DNA of 54,450 nt. It comes from Russula earlei (lineage: Eukaryota > Basidiomycota > Agaricomycetes > Russulales > Russulaceae). Below are positions 34,757 to 47,193 of the stretch, one piece after another (the stretch's first letter is position 1; every line of letters starts with the position of its first letter). The translations under genes were made by a program, and so were the position numbers. Under the pieces are notes generated by a model. The model was not told the origin of the DNA. It did not search any database and saw only the letters and a program-made list of their open reading frames with translations. The stretch covers positions 1 through 54,450 of the forward strand of contig JAGFNK010000356.1 of assembly GCA_025769875.1 (NCBI GenBank), given 5' to 3'.

Positions 34757-36755
34757 TCACCCTTTGATGGCCGCAACTCTTGCCTCGGCCTTGGCTTTCC
34801 GGTCCTGTGCGTCTTGCGTTTCCTTGACCCACCGCTCAACGTCATCCACAGCCTGGAACGGCCTGCTCTTATAACACATCAGGTATCCCTGCAGGCTGGC
34901 CATCGAGAGCTCGCGTTCCGGTATCCGCGCGCAGAATTGTTCCGCGAGCCGAGCGATCCTCTTCTTCGACAACTTGGGCGCGCGCGCCGAATGTGCAATG
35001 CCGCTGTATTTCGGTGGCTCGTCGGGTCCAACGGCCTTCGGTACCAATGGCGTGGAGTCAGAGTCCTCCTTTGTCGGCGTGGCATATCCAGAATCACTCG
35101 ATGCTTCGTCCTCATCGTCCTCGTCCTTGACCACTTCCGCCGTGGCGTTCTCGGGAGCATCAGGGACGTAAAAGCGCTCGTACAGTTCCCTTGCCTGATA
35201 CCGGCTGGCAAGACGGAACTCGACGTGAAGATCCATGCGGCCTGGACGGGTGAGCGCGGGGTCCAGACTGTGGTATCGATTGGTGGTTGCAAAGAGTAGA
35301 CGGCCTTCCTGCGCCGATATGCCATCGAGGGCGTTGAGAAGTCCAGAGAGCGTGATCCGAGAAGCTGGAGATTCTCCTGGACCTTGACCACGGCCTTGTC
35401 CTTGACGGTCATTCGAGCGATCCTCTGGGTCATCTCTACCTTGTCGGGACGGATTACGGTTGCGGGGGTTCTCGAGCTCAGTGCCCGCTGTGTCCCGAGT
35501 AAGTCCATGCGTGAAAGCAGCGTCAATGTCTTCCATGATCGCAATGCATTGCTCAGGAAGTGACGAAATCAACGAGTTCAGGGTACTGTCGTCAAGTCCG
35601 TTTTTGGAGAGAGAGATGATGTATATGTCAAGTCCAAGCTCCCCGGCAAGACTATGGATGATAGACGTCTTCCCAGAGCCTGGAGCCCCGTACAGGAGGT
35701 AACCGCGGCGAAAAGGAATCCCTGAGAAATTCATTAGATGCCTGAGCATTGACCTCGAAAGTAGCATAAGAGACGTACCCCGGTCAGCGTACCACTGTTT
35801 ACTCTTCAAGAAGTCACGGGCATCTTCAAGAACGAGCTCCTTCACCCCTTCATCCAGAACGATCGAGTTTAAGGGACGTTTGGGGCGTGAAGCCACGTGC
35901 TTCCAATCATCGGTGAACCTGATGAGGACGGTCAAAATGTGGTTTTTGCGAGAGGATACCGGGCTGACCCTTCACTGGCGAAGATATCGATCTTGTCGCT
36001 TCTTGCAGACATCCATTTTTGCCTCGCCTCCATGATCAAGGAGTCTAGGACCGAACGGTCGCGAGTAAAGATTCTGTGACAAAAGGCTTCAGAAGGTTAT
36101 AGAGCTGCAATAAAACCGAAAAGCGCTGACGTGATCTCCAGAGTTGACTTGTCTGTCCACCAACGACTTTCTTCCTTGGACCGGGTGATGGTCATGTATC
36201 TTCCTTTATACCACATCTTATAGCTGGAAGAGTAAGACGGTAGGTATCGGACAGGTCTTGTTCGCCGTCGCATTTCTTCATCCACATCACTGTCACACTC
36301 CAGAGATTCATCCTCAAGGCAAAAACTGCTGGTGCTGACTGTAAAGTCACGAAACTGGCGGAACTGAGGAAGAGATGAGAGCCAGAACATCATCCATTCT
36401 GATCCTCGGGTCAATTTTGGGAAAGGCGGTTGGCAAAGAGGTACTCACGGAACGAAAAATCCTCGCTGTCGAAGGTCGCTGTTACGAAGAGCCGGTCGAT
36501 GAAGCCGTGGTAAGAAGCCGCGTACAGACGCCGAAGGGTGTCCAGTGCACCACCGAGGACAATGAGCTTGAGGTAGTCGCGGAGAGCAGAGAAAGAATAT
36601 ATGAACGTGATCAATGAAGAAAAGCTACTCGGCATCTCGAAGGGCGTGGTGGACACCGTCGCGTTGTGAGTCACATTCGTTGTCGCAGTCTCGACGCTGT
36701 CGTTCAACAGCGCAATGAAAGGCTGAATGGCGGAAGTCAACTGAAAAAGTACCAT
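34757..36755 (-). CDS. BCS1-like AAA ATPase
   Basis: Five exons (36755-36449, 36398-36131, 36073-35969, 35918-35779, 35721-34757) join in frame to about 594 aa. The N-terminal part has a hydrophobic segment and the BCS1 N-domain with FWLSSLPQF and RDFTVST, then DWKHVASRPKRPL. The AAA core shows Walker A GAPGSGKTS, Walker B CIAIMEDIDAAF and the ATTNRYHSLDPAL(T)RPGRMD stretch. An acidic, Gln/Arg-rich insert lies between them. True Bcs1 moves the Rieske protein across the mitochondrial inner membrane. Agaricomycetes have many paralogues like this one, with long inserts, whose roles are not settled, so I give no gene symbol. Confidence 0.92.
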
Positions 36756-37250
36756 GACGAAACGACCAAGTGTTCTGGATAAGCTGGACCAAAACGACTA
36801 TCCGCTGACGCCGTTTATATACTGCGACAACTCGATGGGCGTCCTATACTGTTTGATATTAAGGAACATATCGAATCCTGACTCGACTCATAGCAAATGG
36901 AAGAACCACTAATGACGGTGACTCGAAATCTCCACCACCAGTCATGTGTGGGAAAGCCAAGCAGGAACTGGAATACGGAAAACAAAGTGAGCGAGGAAGA
37001 CGGGTGTCATGAACCGAGTATCGGAAGATGAAAGGCATTCACAGCCTCCCGGGACGGTTTTTTTGAGTTTGAGTGATTGGATCGATGCTGTGTGTGTGTT
37101 GGGCCAGGACAGGACAGCCCGTCAACACTTGACTTGACTCGACTTGAATTGCCCGCCCGGCCACAGCCCCGAGTCCTCTGACCTCGTTAATCAACCTCTT
37201 TGTTTCACTGGGGCTGTGTGTAATTTATTTCGAGGGGTAATTCGGTCGAG
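36756..37250. promoter_or_regulatory. Divergent promoter region, BCS1-like and dolichyl-diphosphatase genes
   Basis: The two genes point away from each other across about 495 bp, so both promoters lie here. There is a T7 tract near 37059 and a GT repeat near 37091. No defined site could be assigned. Confidence 0.55.
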
Positions 37251-38174
37251 ATGCCTCTCTCGTCGTTGGAACTTACACACGTTCTATGTGAGTATCCAAC
37301 CCAATCATCATGTTTTCGAGACGTTATCCAACCCCCGCGTGTAGACGATGATTCCTCGCATCTTTCCCTTGCGATGGCCCTCATCACCCTTTCTCCGATT
37401 CTCTTAATGGCAGGTGGCACGATCAAGGCGACGGTGAACATCGGTCTGACCGCGATTAGGCTTCATACGCTGCCCTTGCCATCTTCTGGCGAGAGATAAC
37501 CGTCATCAACATGTGGGCCGGACAATTCTGCTGTGAGGCGTTGAACCTGGTGATCAAACGCCTGTTGAAGCAGGGGCGTCCTCCAGGTGCGTAGGGACAT
37601 CGAGAATCTGCCAAGCGAAAGTAGAGCTGATGCACACACTCTCCTCAGGTAGTGTGGGCAACGGTTACGGCTTTCCCTCTTCTCATAGCCAGTATATGGG
37701 GTACTTTGCAACCTTCTTGATTCTCCATTTTCACTTTAGACATAAAATCTCAACGAACGGCTATTGGATGACAGACAAGACATTGCGAACGTCGGTATAC
37801 AGCATTATCGTCACATGGGCTGTTACTGTCGCCTACTCGAGGTACGAGATACATTCCGGGGGAAATTGCTCTATCTCTGACTTTCTCGGAGGTATTACCT
37901 ATCATATCATTCGATCTCGCAGATACTTTGGGGAGTTTGCATTGGCATCAGCTTCGGCGGAAGCTTTTACGTCGTTGCGGAACTACTTCCGACTAGGAGA
38001 CCAAACTCACTTTTAGGGAGAGCACGGACGTTGCTTTTGAGGAATCCCGTGTTCATGTGGTTGCGAATACGGGACGGTTGGGCAGTGTGGCCGGATGGCG
38101 GCTTGGAAGAAGAATGGCAGAGGTGGGACCGGGAGTGGAGAGGTCGGACAAAGGCAAGGCTGCACTTAAATTAG
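37251..38174 (+). CDS. Dolichyl-diphosphatase (CAX4/DOLPP1 family)
   Basis: Five exons (37251-37287, 37345-37409, 37460-37586, 37649-37841, 37892-38174) give about 234 aa, a normal length. PAP2-type phosphatase motifs are present: KRLLKQGRPP, the SVGNGYGFPSSHSQ block and YSRYYLSYHS. Hydrophobic helices lie between, and the family's C-terminal IRDGWAVWPDGGLEEEW follows. The enzyme sits in the ER membrane with its active site in the lumen and turns dolichyl diphosphate into dolichyl phosphate, recycling the carrier for N-glycosylation. Intron 2 (37410-37459) reads GC at its donor, the only way I found to keep frame through LLM|ASYAAL. Confidence 0.92.
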
Positions 38175-38302
38175 CCTCGCTTTCTCGATAGTCGGTGCCA
38201 TTCCCAACCAACCATGCTTTTCGTCATGGTGAGGGTTCTCAACGTTTGAGCCCACAAGCCCGGGTTAAGGTTCATGAAGGAAGATCCCACAACTTACAGT
38301 GG

Positions 38303-39538
38303 ATGTCCACGGCGACCCTGATGCGCCGTCTTTTGGCAAGGACAAGGTTTCCGGGGCATGTGCTATTCAGGTCGATGTCTATTTTTGTCTCCGACCCTGG
38401 CTCATCCCGTATACCCGTCTTCACGACAATCAAGGATTACAGGTCATGGAGGGATCAAGCTTTCGAGAGCAGAAAATCTGTTGGGTTCGTTCCAACCATG
38501 GGAGCTCTACACGACGGCCACCTATCGCTCGGTGTGTGAAATCGTGACGGGCAGACAGTCGCAGCGATTAATCCTTCTCTCAGTGAAACGCTCACTTGTG
38601 GAGAATGAGCTGACCGTCGTATCCATCTTCGTTAACCCTGCGCAGTTTGCGCCTCACGAAGACCTCGCAACATACCCGCGTACTCTTCCGCATGACCTCG
38701 CCTTGCTCTCTGCACTAGAGCACCAGCCAACGCCAAGCGCCGCCCGCGGTGGTGCAACCCGCACGCCGTCTGCCGTATTCCTGCCCTCGGTGAAGGACAT
38801 GTATCCCTCCGGGATCAACCAGGACGTCTCGCAACAAAAGGGCACATTTGTGGAGGTCAAAGGTTACGGGGAGCAGATGGAAGGGCGCAGCCGACCGACC
38901 TTCTTCAGAGGGGTGGCCACCGTCGTCACGAAACTGTTTAATATTGTCCAAGTGAGTCGTGAGCTCCTACTTTCCGTTGCGGGTCGAGCGTTCACTCAAT
39001 CGTCGTCATCGCCACCATCCGACCTCAGCCAACGAATGCGTACTTTGGCCAGAAGGACATCCAGCAAGCGCTCCTCCTGCGTCGCCTCGTCGGTGATCTG
39101 CACCTCCCCCATCCGACGCCCAGTCGATTGCACATCGTCCCAACCGCTCGCGACGCTGCCGACGGCCTTGCGCTCTCGTCGCGTAATGCATATCTCACCC
39201 CCTCTGAGCGGCAATTCGCACCCGCACTCTATGCGTCTCTACAAGGCGCGGCACGGGCGTGGGCCGCTGGCGCGAACAAACGAGAAACTGTGGAGTGGGC
39301 GCTTAAACAACTGGAGGTCGCCAAGGATGATGGAGAAAAACATGGCGTCGAGGTCAGGGTAGATTACGTCGAGATGAACGACCCGGATACCCTTGGGGTC
39401 CTCGCGGATGAGCAGGTACAGCTATCTGATAGCACACCGGTGACACCGGTCGTCCTCAGTGGGGCGGTGTGGTTCGGACGGACGCGGCTGATCGACAATG
39501 TGATATTAGGCGACCAGACCGGAATCGTTGCAAATTGA
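38303..39538 (+). CDS. Pantothenate synthetase (pantoate-beta-alanine ligase)
   Basis: Three exons (38303-38531, 38584-38951, 39029-39538) give about 368 aa. Signature motifs are [18 protein letters not shown] (ATP site with the HxGH histidines), [52 protein letters not shown] and [11 protein letters not shown]. The enzyme joins pantoate and beta-alanine using ATP, the last step to vitamin B5. The start is ambiguous: an in-frame ATG at 38195 is also open, and others lie at 38321 and about 38375. The 38303 start gives an Arg-rich N-terminus that could be a mitochondrial presequence. The stop is 139 codons after the last intact block, as expected. Confidence 0.93.
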
Positions 39539-40281
39539 TGTGAGTTTTTTTTTCCCGCATTGATTGTGCATGCCTGGGAACAATGTTTGTGCCCGAGCGG
39601 AACAATGCTAGCGTTACTGCTGGATTGGTGACATCTTGAATCCTGCCTGCGAGGTCCCCACCTGGCGTTCCCACACTGAGAGCCTAATAACTATGATTAG
39701 GCTCGACTACGCTATTTCCCAACACCGGCATCAAATCGTCTCCCGAACCCAGACTTGACTTAGGTGATCTTCTTGGATACATCTCGTTCAATGTTCTGTC
39801 ACCAGCACCCAGGATACGTGGCAGGAGATGGCCGACTGGGGTACTAAGCTAGGAGAGCCAGCTCGTGGTGGAAACTTTCGTACCGGTACGGGCGCAATTG
39901 ACTTGTCAAGTCTGGCATGGGAATACCAGAGTGGTCCTAGAATCAATCGTGCAACGAAACTTCAAATTCGCACAGATGCGAAACGTACGGGTTAAGCGAG
40001 AAATTGGTAGGAGCTGGGGAGAACTTTGGCACTTAGCGGGGCATGTGCTCCGCTAAGCGCTAACCACTGGCTTTTCGTTTTCGGAGTCCTAGCGGCTGGA
40101 CGGCGGGAAAACTGCTTACACTCTCCTCTGCACCTGTCCTTCTTAGGGAGCCTTTGGCCGTCTTCAAATTTCGCTATCAGTTACTACGACTCAACTGACG
40201 AGCTGTCCTGGATTTTCTTTTAAACTCCATGGCATCCTCACTCGGCATTACTCGTCCCCACATCCGTCCTGGTCCTTTGCT
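39539..40281. other. Intergenic region
   Basis: No gene is recognised in 743 bp. A T9 tract follows the pantothenate synthetase stop (about 39545-39553). The CT-rich DNA at 40130-40280 may be the promoter of the next gene. Confidence 0.55.
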
Positions 40282-41416
40282 TTGCTTGCCTCCATCATGG
40301 CTTTCATGAGCTCTGAGTCGCCCGGTACCTACGGTTGGAGGTTTCCCAGCCTCCCGAGGGAGAACATATCTGCCAGTGGTCACCCACCCTTTGACATCGC
40401 TATCCACCTGGCTTCAGATTCCGGATTTAGTCTTCCTCAAGGCCCACCCCCTTTAGATGCAGCTGGGGCTACCGCCCACCAGGAAACCCTGCATACACGT
40501 ACAGGTCTCGTTCCAGTGCAGAGGCGAGTTTCTTTGTCAGCTGCGGCCCACGTCTCGTCTAACACGACTATTCAGGTCTATCCTGCTGGCCTTCATCTAT
40601 TGACACCACTCGACTCAATTCGCATCCAGGACATCAATGGGGAAGCTAGGACACTACGCCTCGAAGACCAGAACTATCATCAGGGCCCAACTGTCCTCTA
40701 TGATTCGGACGTGATATCCCAGATAGGCTTCCCTTCGTCCACGCAGGTATGAAGACGCTTCCAATCTTTTGATTACCTCCCATGGGTCATCCTTATCCTC
40801 ATAGATGCCGCCGGATTCAACCCTCCAGCCTCTCCCGGTCGTTCCACTTGATCGATTTCGCAATGTATACCAACTTCTGCGATTATCTCATCCGTCGCCA
40901 GGAAGGGGCACCGATAGACATTCCTTCGGAGAAGGGATATCGATATCCACAGTCTGACACGACAACCACTGGCACCTTCTCTTCACATACTCTGGGGCCT
41001 CTCGGATTCCTGCTACTGTTCAATATGAAGAACGTGGCTAAACCCAGAAACTCCTGACACGAGGAAAAGGAATCACTGCAGCATCTTCGCATTCATCCCG
41101 ACGACCAGCTGGCAGTTCTGGAACTCGCAGTGGCCGGTACTTGTGTAATGTTTGCGGTAGGGACTGTGCTCAGCCGCAAGGCGTTACCCGACATCAACGA
41201 GAAACACACGAAACCAGCCTGTGCAAGTATTGCGGTTGTTTCAAATGGGGTCGCCGCTACTGCTTAAGGAAGCACATTAAGGAGCAGCATCACGACGTCG
41301 ACCTTGACGCGGCTCTAGACGATGTTACGAGGACCCGTCGCACGGCCACGTTTATCTCGCCGCAGCCACCACCAAATTTGCTTCACACTCCTGAAAACGA
41401 CCGTATCCACCGATGA
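40282..41416 (+). CDS. C2H2 zinc-finger protein, exon structure incomplete
   Basis: The first open stretch (40282-40752) has no known domain. An intron ending in CTCATAG near 40804 leads to another short exon. The last part (about 41090-41416) carries two C2H2 fingers: C-x2-C-x12-H-x4-H beginning CNVCGRDC, and C-x2-C-x13-H-x4-H beginning CKYCGCFK. Two such fingers at the C-terminus suggest a DNA-binding transcription factor in the nucleus. Between 40950 and 41090 every frame meets a stop, so an intron or a sequence error lies there and the exact product is not determined. Confidence 0.6.
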
Positions 41417-43361
41417 CACCCCGTCGGCAGTGACGGTTGCGAATCACGATCCGCAGCCACAGTCCGAACTCCATTAAACGCAAGCATGATGTAAGGTGAA
41501 TTGAAGGCCAGGATTGGCTCGGATTGGGATATCAGAGTGCGTACCCACGCGTCATAGCAAGGCGAAGTCGAACACTCGATACGTGACCCCTGCTTTCCTC
41601 CCACCTTCATCGTCACCTCCCGCGTGGTCCTGTCGACAGTAAGCACATTCCACCTCGCCCGACATATCCGACGCACCACAAAAGCGGCCGAAGGGCACCG
41701 CCCCCCGTTCCCTCCGATTCGACTCGATCTCCTTCTTGTAGTTTGTTGTTTCTTTCTCCTTCAGTTGGACTGGGCGCACGACCCTTTTTTCGACAGCGCG
41801 CTCACTCCCTTTGCGTTTCAGGTACTTTCTTCCACTCGTTCACCTCACTGCTTTATTGTCCGATTTGTGAAAAAAATACAGAACACCTCTTTGTATATAG
41901 ACTCATCCTCATCTTCGAAGATCACTGAGTAATAGAGCCTCTTCCTTCGCTGTCGTCTTACCCTTCCTCTCTCTCTACTCTCTTCTTGGTCTACCCTTTC
42001 CCATCGGCCAACGCCCTCATCAATACACGCAACGCAGCCATCGACAGTCATCAGGAAAAACCTGATGTGCAAATATCTCTCTGTAATAATGTGAACTTAG
42101 CAGCGTAATTATCATTGACTTATGTTAACCTCTCGCTAGCATGTGAGGTTTTTCCTGATGCCACCGTACCGTCCACGATAACAGAGCGTTTCACGTGCAC
42201 TGATGTCTACGAGAGCGCGGACTCTGCATCGGACTTAGAGTATTGGAGTCCAACATCTTACATAACCTACAGTACTCACTATGTATTCCAAGTAATTGTA
42301 TATGGGGGGATGGTACTATACGTCTACTCCTTAATCCAAACTATATCATTGTCTTCATCACTCTATTGTTCACTATCACAACCACCTAAGTTCCAATATA
42401 TATCATGGGGAAATAATATACGGATCAAGGCTCAATGTATGGCGCCCTCTCGGGGATCGGGGATCGCGAAGGTCATGGGCGCAATAAAGGGTACAGCACG
42501 ACGAGGGTCCACCGCCTCTAGAAGACGGTGGATATTAGATACACGGGTGACCACCCTCATTGTTCGTGTTCGAGGATTGGAGGCAAAACGTGAAGCTATA
42601 TCTTGTGACCATCGTGGTCGTGCGAAGCTGTCGCGTAGCCGGCCTGACACGCTGGGGAGCGCGTGAAGGGGGGATCGGAATGCGCGGTTGACGTCGCGTC
42701 AATCTGCTACGGCGCGTGTCCCGCGATCCCGGCCCGTGCGAGATCAGTTCACGGCGGCTCACTAAACTAATTGTTTAAATTTGAATTTGAATTTGTCAGA
42801 GTCCTTATATAAAGCAGCTTTGTGAGGCGTATCGGCGTTTGTCCTCTCCTTCATCCCGTCATCTTCCATCCGGTTCAAAATGCTTCCGTTCAATTGACCA
42901 TTCTCTAAGGACATGTACTACCATCTTGGTAGATCAGCATGGCAAGGTTCCGTCTTTTCCCCTTTTGGAGAGGAAGCATTAGCCACCTCCATAAGCATGA
43001 GGGAAATCCATCTCAAAAATGTGAAAACTGGATTACTCCGATTTTCGCAATTTTGGAATGTATTTCCTTAGCGTTTCTTGCTATTACGCGTGTTAAGATA
43101 CGGGGCTATTTTGTCCTCATTGACGTCGTAAGCCATGAGTGCATGAGTATTGTACACAGTTGCGACGATGTTTCTCGCTGTAAAGCTGCTCGAGTTGAAT
43201 CCATTTCAAAAATGTGAAAATTGCACAAATTGCGAGTTTCACATCTTTGAGGTGCGTTCCTAGACTCGAGGCTTGTATCCGTTCGCGAGCGTGAGTTGGA
43301 AAACGGGTCTCATACGAAATTCGATGTGAGCTCCGACCCCTCATTGTAACGCTGTAAGGCG
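41417..43361. other. Long stretch with no recognised gene
   Basis: About 1.9 kb lies between the zinc-finger gene and RPP40. A good promoter-like site lies at about 42807-42815 (TATATAAA), followed by CT-rich DNA and an ATG at 42880 that stops after five codons. ATTTGAA repeats precede it. A near-repeat of TCAAAAATGTGAAAA lies at 43013 and 43203, and the second copy forms a hairpin with TTTCACATCTTTGA (about 43202-43252, one mismatch). Open frames of about 100-180 codons exist, but none has family features. I see no tRNA. Confidence 0.5.
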
Positions 43362-44936
43362 ATGCCCCCATCACTACTGGAGAAACGCACCAGTAGAATT
43401 TCAACTGGTCGCTTACCTTCCAGCAGGCTCCTCGAACTGAGCTCTAGACCTTTCGTTCACCAGGCATGTTGCGTTACGCTGTTTACTATGGTCGCCATTC
43501 ACGTCGGAGCGTGCTGAAAGTTAGGTCGACGTTGTATTTCCGTCTGACCATGAACTCCGAGAGGCGTTCAGCAAACTCGAGACAGAGTACTATACCTCGC
43601 GTGGCCCCCTCGCAGAAATATACGAGTCCCTTCGCGCGTACGGACAAGGGGCTGGTCTTGCCAGGTGTGTTTTTTGCCCGTAGTTAGGTTCGCAGAAGCG
43701 AATAAAGGTCGTGAAAGCGACGCCCAAGTCGCGAGTTCAAGCAAATTTCTCCCTGATGCGTGGTCGTGCAAGGAGGGAAGCTTCGCCCTCAGTAGCAGGA
43801 AGGAAACCTATGAGGCTCTAGGTCTTCCCGGGACTAAACTGTCGACGCTCATGCCCGGGGCGCCAGACCAGCACCGTATGCCCAACGTTCTACGATCCAC
43901 GTCTCCCTACCCATGTTCCAACCTCTGCCAGTGATCAAAGTCTTTCTGAATACACCGAGTATGAACGTCCGAAACCACGACTTCATCCTCCAATCGTTCA
44001 CACAGTGGGATCGGTCACGCGAAGAATCCGGTGAAGGACAGTGGGATTTCGCGTTTCACGTCTCCCATCCCGGTGCGTATGACGTACAACTGCGTGCCCT
44101 CGAAAACTTACTCGTTCGCAGACAAAGGGACGGGACCGCTTTCACCTTCCCGCGCTCAGTATTTTAAAGTGGAGCCGGTCATACATATCCTCCAAAACGT
44201 GCACGTCCCAACCTCCGCTCTAACCCCACGTCCGCATCTACGCTCAACCTCCGCGAGACGAAGAGAACACCGCGATTTGTCCCCTGGGGAGAGAGCCACG
44301 AATGCCGACGATAACGATGCGTTACAAGACTGGAACGAGAGGGCGAGCTCGTTGTTCGAATGGATCGGGATGGTCAACGTTGGCGCGCAGAGGTATGTTC
44401 CTCATGCCCGTTGTGCCTCGGAGGGACGGTTGCCAGAAAGAGCCATGTGGCCTTAGATTGCAAGCCAACGATCGCGTGGACCCATACGTCGCCGTTTACT
44501 CTGCGCCGGCTCCATCCGCCGTCGGCGACGTGGTGCACGTCCAGTGGCGGGGCTTCCTGACCCCCCGATTCGTACAGAGGGTGCTCGATACGGCCATGTG
44601 CGTCCGCCTTTGCCCTGTTGTGATCGAAGGAGCACTTACCCGTGTCGAACACTTCTGGCCAGGCTCATGGCGGCTTCCTCGAGCATCGCCTTGATCGGTC
44701 TAACCATCCACGGATCCACGGCGGTACCGATTCTCACACCACATCGAATGCCAAGGTTGGAAGGGGAAGACACTGCCTCGATCATCCTTGCCCCCGATGG
44801 CGATGCAATGACCAGAACGTCTGCCAGTGCTGGGGACGAGGATAGCCTCACCGGTGGCCAAACGTTGACTGGTACACAATTAGTTCGCTGGGCGGTGGTT
44901 GAGACAATAGGGAGGTGGGATTCGAGATTTGGGTGA
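43362..44936 (+). CDS. RNase P/MRP subunit of the Rpp40 family
   Basis: Order and spacing of conserved blocks match Rpp40: an N-terminal strand VDVVFPSDHELREAF, then LPDAWSCKEGSFALSSRKETYEALGLPG, RNHDFILQSFTQWD, SSLFEWIGMVNVGAQR, DPYVAVYSAPAPS...WRGFLTPRFVQ and a C-terminal SIALIGLTIHGSTAVPI. Exon 1 is 43362-43463, starting MPPSLLEKR; intron 1 (43464-43524) begins with GC. Exon 2 is 43525-43664. Later introns lie near 44393-44454 and 44592-44670. The middle (43850-44020) is unresolved. The protein is a subunit of the nuclear RNPs that process pre-tRNA and pre-rRNA. The assignment comes from block order only. Confidence 0.78.
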
Positions 44937-45139
44937 TCAGTCGGCGGGGGCTGTGCGGCATGGGTGGGCGTGAGAAATTGTCTTTGTCGGTATTTTTTTT
45001 TTGCGTCGGATTAGGAATCGCTTGGTGCTGCCGTTTTAGAGCTTCGCATCATCTTGACCTCGTACCAGCCAGCTCACTTTCCTTTCTCTTCAAATCCTTC
45101 CTCTCTTTCTCCATCTCTTCTTATTTTCCTCACATAAAA
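44937..45139 (+). promoter_or_regulatory. Promoter and 5' UTR of the 45-kb hypothetical gene
   Basis: A T10 tract at 44992-45001 is followed by a pyrimidine-rich leader (TTCCTTTCTC, CTCTTTCTCC) up to CACATAAAAATGG at the start codon. This is the usual look of a fungal leader. Confidence 0.5.
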
Positions 45140-45990
45140 ATGGGTCGGACCTTTACCCCTGCCGTCGCCCCCACTCCTATCATCGTTGATCCTGAGGAAT
45201 CCCGCGACGAATATCCTCATTATCATCTCTGGTCCTATGAGAACGCATGGGATCCCGATTCCGACGCTTTTTTTCAAGGATGCGGTGTACGAGGCTCCCG
45301 TCCCTGCTCTTCCCTTGGAACCCGTGACTCCAGTCGAGAGCACCGATGGCTCTTCCCTCGACTCCAGCGGGCGCGACACCCCAGCAGATTTGCCCCCTGT
45401 TCCCGGGCAGTTCTCTACCCCCTCAAATCAGAGCATGGAGTTCTGGCTCGAGGGCGCGGCACACGGCGGTAACGCGGCCGTTATCGACGGCCTTCCTCCA
45501 CTCCCTCCCCCGCGCCGTCACTCGTCCTCCGAACTACGACGTGGCGCATCGCAGCCCCCACTTCCTCTCCTCTGCAGCGTTCGAGCGTTTCTACGCCCGC
45601 CAACTCAATCGCGCGCGAGGCTCGCAGCATCCCCCTGCGTTGACGACCGACGGCGATTCCGACACGGACGCCCCCATGTCCCTACGCCCAGGCGTCAGCG
45701 TGCGCACGTCGGAGATCACGCCGATCCTGCTGCCCTCGTCGCACCCGCGAGCGGCCCTGTCCGTTGCGTTGCAGCATCCACGCCTTGTGCGGCCCCTTAC
45801 GCCACCCCCCTCAACTATGCCGCCTGTCCCGGCCCTGTCCATGACGCCGAGTGGAGAAGAGGTGCAGCCTTCGCCCCCTCCCAGCGTATCACCAATCTAC
45901 AATTGGACAACGGCCGCTCGTCCCGCACCGGAGTCGCCGACCATGCCAACTCGCATTCGCGTGACGCCGGCGCGTTGGCCAGTGTATTGA
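45140..45990 (+). CDS. Hypothetical Pro/Ser-rich protein, frame broken twice
   Basis: The start at 45140 reads MGRTFTPAVAPTPII and continues through WSYENAWDPDSDAFF. At the T7 run 45270-45276 the sensible frame moves by one base, and near 45515-45530 it moves again. The two later frames together read on to TGA at 45988. The combined product would be about 280 aa and disordered, with a conserved-looking SSAAFERFYARQLNRAR helix in the middle. I do not recognise a family. The slips are more likely sequence errors than real, because the three parts join smoothly and keep GC-rich coding bias. Confidence 0.55.
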
Positions 45991-46734
45991 TCCAGACGTG
46001 GCATGCCCTCGGATTTCGAGGTGTGCCGATTGCGGATTAAATCCGGCACAACTCAACTTGTGTTTCATAAAATTACGTCCTTTGGATGGGATTCCTTAAC
46101 TCTTCAAAACCCCATCTGCAAACCTGCTTGATCTTGTGCGCTGTTCGATACCAAAAAATGGCACATTTGTGCTCGCGTTCCCGTCGTTCGCTCTTCCTGA
46201 CCTATGTCCTACTGATCATTGCCATCCTTTGTGTAGACTGCTTGGATTATAATTACGTCGCCTTCTCCTATGCGCTATGGGCTTTACACGACAGTATCTA
46301 TATGTTCAACGTTTCATAGAACGTACTCTACCTGTTGTGGGCCGTCAGTCTCGGCCTCTGCGTTGTCTGCCATAATCAGGGTCTCAGTCAACTCGTGGGG
46401 CTAATGTTTCGCCTGAATCTCGTAAAATATATGGTTGTAGTTTTTGATTGTCATGTTCTTATTCCACGGAATGTAGCTGTATCCCATTCTCTTATGGAGT
46501 ATCATTTGTTTTCATAAAGACTTTGTGTTTGTTCTTCCTCTCGTCTCGTGGTTACACAGGGCAATAGTCGGAAAGACGAGACTCGAGGCGCGAGCCCCTT
46601 GGGGGACGACACGGGAAGAAGCACAGTCAACGAAAAATCAATAATCTCAGCTCGAACTGCGACACTTTGGTTATCTTACGGACGTATCAGTTCACGAGGA
46701 TAGAGACCGTCGAACATTCTCCACGTCCGAGATG
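45991..46734. other. Intergenic region, no gene seen
   Basis: The 3' flank of the hypothetical gene is AT-richer, with hydrophobic-looking but unsupported short frames at 46086-46517. Confidence 0.5.
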
Positions 46735-47193
46735 TCGATGACGTCCTTCGAGGGCACCGTGCGGACGTACGCCCTGGGCGCCGTCGGGCTAGTCGGTCTC
46801 GCCGAATCCCAGCATGTCTGTCGGGACGAGGTCGTGGCCCCTTCGCCTTCGAAGAACGCGACCGTTTTTTGGGTGCCAGGCCGAGGCCGTGTTCAGGAAG
46901 CCGTGCGGGAGGGACACGAGAGTGGGCTTGTCGGCTTGGGCCCGGCGGAGCGGTCGTAGCGGTCGTGGGTCATGCCACGCCGCGGCAGGTCGTGCGTGAG
47001 GCTTTCTCGCACGCTGCGGGACACCCCACCATGGTGAGATCGATTTTTTTTTCGTCACACACACATCGTCGCCCGGTCTTGGAGGGCGGCCATCGTGGGT
47101 GAAGTCCACGTTCGCGTCTCCTCCGGGTGCGGCTTTGAAAACGAACCGTGACTGAGTGGAGAAACCGTGCTCGCCGCGCGCCGTAGATGCCAA
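46735..47193 (-). pseudogene. Epoxide-hydrolase-like alpha/beta hydrolase remnant
   Basis: On the minus strand the fragments KPTL...HGF and DMLGFGETD, then in a second frame AYVRTVPSKDVIDI, appear in the order of the N-terminal third of epoxide-hydrolase-type alpha/beta hydrolases (HGFP oxyanion region, DMLGYGGTDKP). Both frames are needed and a stop follows GETD. The nucleophile GHDWG region and everything after it are missing. It is a broken, truncated relic of a detoxification-type hydrolase. Confidence 0.6.

Noticed and set aside
42430..42760. Possible tRNA or small RNA (B-box-like GTTCGAGGATTGG near 42569)
   Set aside because: No acceptor stem, A box or cloverleaf could be drawn around it.
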